DNA from: Chromatiales bacterium
GTDB lineage: Bacteria > Pseudomonadota > Gammaproteobacteria > UBA6429 > Thiohalophilaceae
Reading direction: 5' to 3'
Length of the DNA: 5,529 nucleotides
NCBI GenBank assembly: GCA_024641465.1
Contig: JAHEDB010000181.1
Coordinates: 1 to 5,529 of the forward strand
Part shown: positions 5,058-5,529 of the stretch, piece by piece
Numbering within the stretch: position 1 is the stretch's first letter
How the letters are laid out: the number at the start of each line of letters is the position of its first letter
The notes under the pieces: generated by a model
The model's input: only the letters and a program-made list of their open reading frames with translations
The model's database searches: none
What the model was told of the DNA's origin: nothing
Program-made: the position numbers and the translations under genes

Positions 5058-5529
5058 ATTGGGAGATCAAATCCTGTAACTGTATGGCCAGCTTGGCCAG
5101 TTCATCGCTGGATCGAGTGGTCTGTCGGGAACCTTCCGCTGTTTTTTCCGAGGCCATGCTGATGCTGGTGATGTTTTTGTTCATCTCTTCCGCTACCGAA
5201 CTTTGTTCTTCAGCAGAACTGGCGATCTGATTATTCATTTCACTGATGGTGGTCACTGCACGGGTGATGGCGTCCAGGGCCTCAGCCGCTTCATTGGCCT
5301 GTTCGACGCCTTTTTGCGCCTTCTCACGACCTTTTTTCATCACGGCCACGGCATTTTGGGCGCCACCCTGCAGTCGCACGATCATTTGTTCAATTTCTTC
5401 GGTTGATTTGTGAGTTCGACTGGCCAGTGTCCTGACCTCATCGGCGACCACTGCAAAGCCGCGCCCTTGCTCACCGGCCCGTGCAGCTTCTATCGCGGCA
5501 TTCAGGGCCAGCAGGTTGGTCTGTTCGGC
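5041..5529 (-). CDS. Methyl-accepting chemotaxis protein, C-terminal signalling domain (partial)
   Basis: The gene reads leftwards and continues beyond the right edge; 162 residues and the TAA (complement of 5041-5043) are visible. Such receptors sense stimuli through an N-terminal domain and control the CheA kinase through a long cytoplasmic coiled-coil hairpin. The visible part begins within the highly conserved hairpin tip that contacts CheA and CheW: EQTNLLALNAAIEAARAGEQ, then GRGFAVVADEVRTLASRT. The descending helix follows, with EEIEQMIVRLQ and a methylation-region-like stretch, ASSAEEQSSVAEEMNKNI. The protein ends in LQDLISQFKIAS without a CheR-tethering NWETF pentapeptide. The ligand-binding and membrane parts lie outside, so the stimulus and topology are unknown. 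An apparent GTG start at 5449-5451 is an internal valine codon, because the frame is open and conserved up to the edge. It converges with truD and overlaps it by 17 bp. Confidence 0.96.
   Translation of the reverse strand, partial: AEQTNLLALNAAIEAARAGEQGRGFAVVADEVRTLASRTHKSTEEIEQMIVRLQGGAQNAVAVMKKGREKAQKGVEQANEAAEALDAITRAVTTISEMNNQIASSAEEQSSVAEEMNKNITSISMASEKTAEGSRQTTRSSDELAKLAIQLQDLISQFKIAS

Noticed and set aside
5203..5406. 67-codon plus-strand frame opposite the chemoreceptor
   Set aside because: It is antisense to the conserved signalling domain and has no plausible ribosome site or known family.

Overview
The window is a compact housekeeping segment from what is probably a free-living gammaproteobacterium with an LPS outer membrane and chemotaxis. 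The gene order pyrG-kdsA-eno-ftsB-ispD-ispF-truD is a known gammaproteobacterial arrangement. FtsB, IspD, IspF and TruD all resemble their E. coli counterparts. KdsA, however, is the metal-dependent (cysteine) type, not the metal-independent type of E. coli and Pseudomonas. This points away from enterics and pseudomonads, perhaps towards the Chromatiales-like or sulfur-oxidiser side of the class. That placement is an inference from memory, and no species can be named.

Layout: positions 1-68 hold the last codons of pyrG (CTP synthase), whose stop overlaps the start of kdsA (65-904, KDO-8-phosphate synthase). After 26 bp comes eno (931-2223, enolase), then ftsB (2240-2509, divisome protein, GTG start). 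A 103-bp gap follows, most of it a palindromic element (2524-2595). Next are ispD (2613-3365) and ispF (3366-3851), joined with no spacer. A second copy of the palindrome (3871-3946) fills the gap before truD (3972-5057, tRNA pseudouridine synthase). The last 489 bp carry, on the opposite strand, the C-terminal signalling part of a methyl-accepting chemotaxis protein that runs off the right edge. Its 3' end overlaps that of truD by 17 bp. No intergenic stretch reaches 300 bp.

The plus-strand genes serve central biosynthesis: CTP (also needed for CMP-KDO and for the IspD reaction), KDO for lipopolysaccharide, glycolysis (enolase also makes the phosphoenolpyruvate used by KdsA), cell division, isoprenoid precursors by the MEP pathway, and tRNA modification. 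The tight spacing suggests co-transcription from upstream of the window, possibly modulated at the two palindromes. I see no convincing sigma-70 promoter.

I found no sign of a new defence, mobile or biosynthetic system. The points most worth a second look are the pair of same-orientation palindromic repeats bracketing ispDF, the chemoreceptor where surE often follows truD, and the metal-dependent KdsA.
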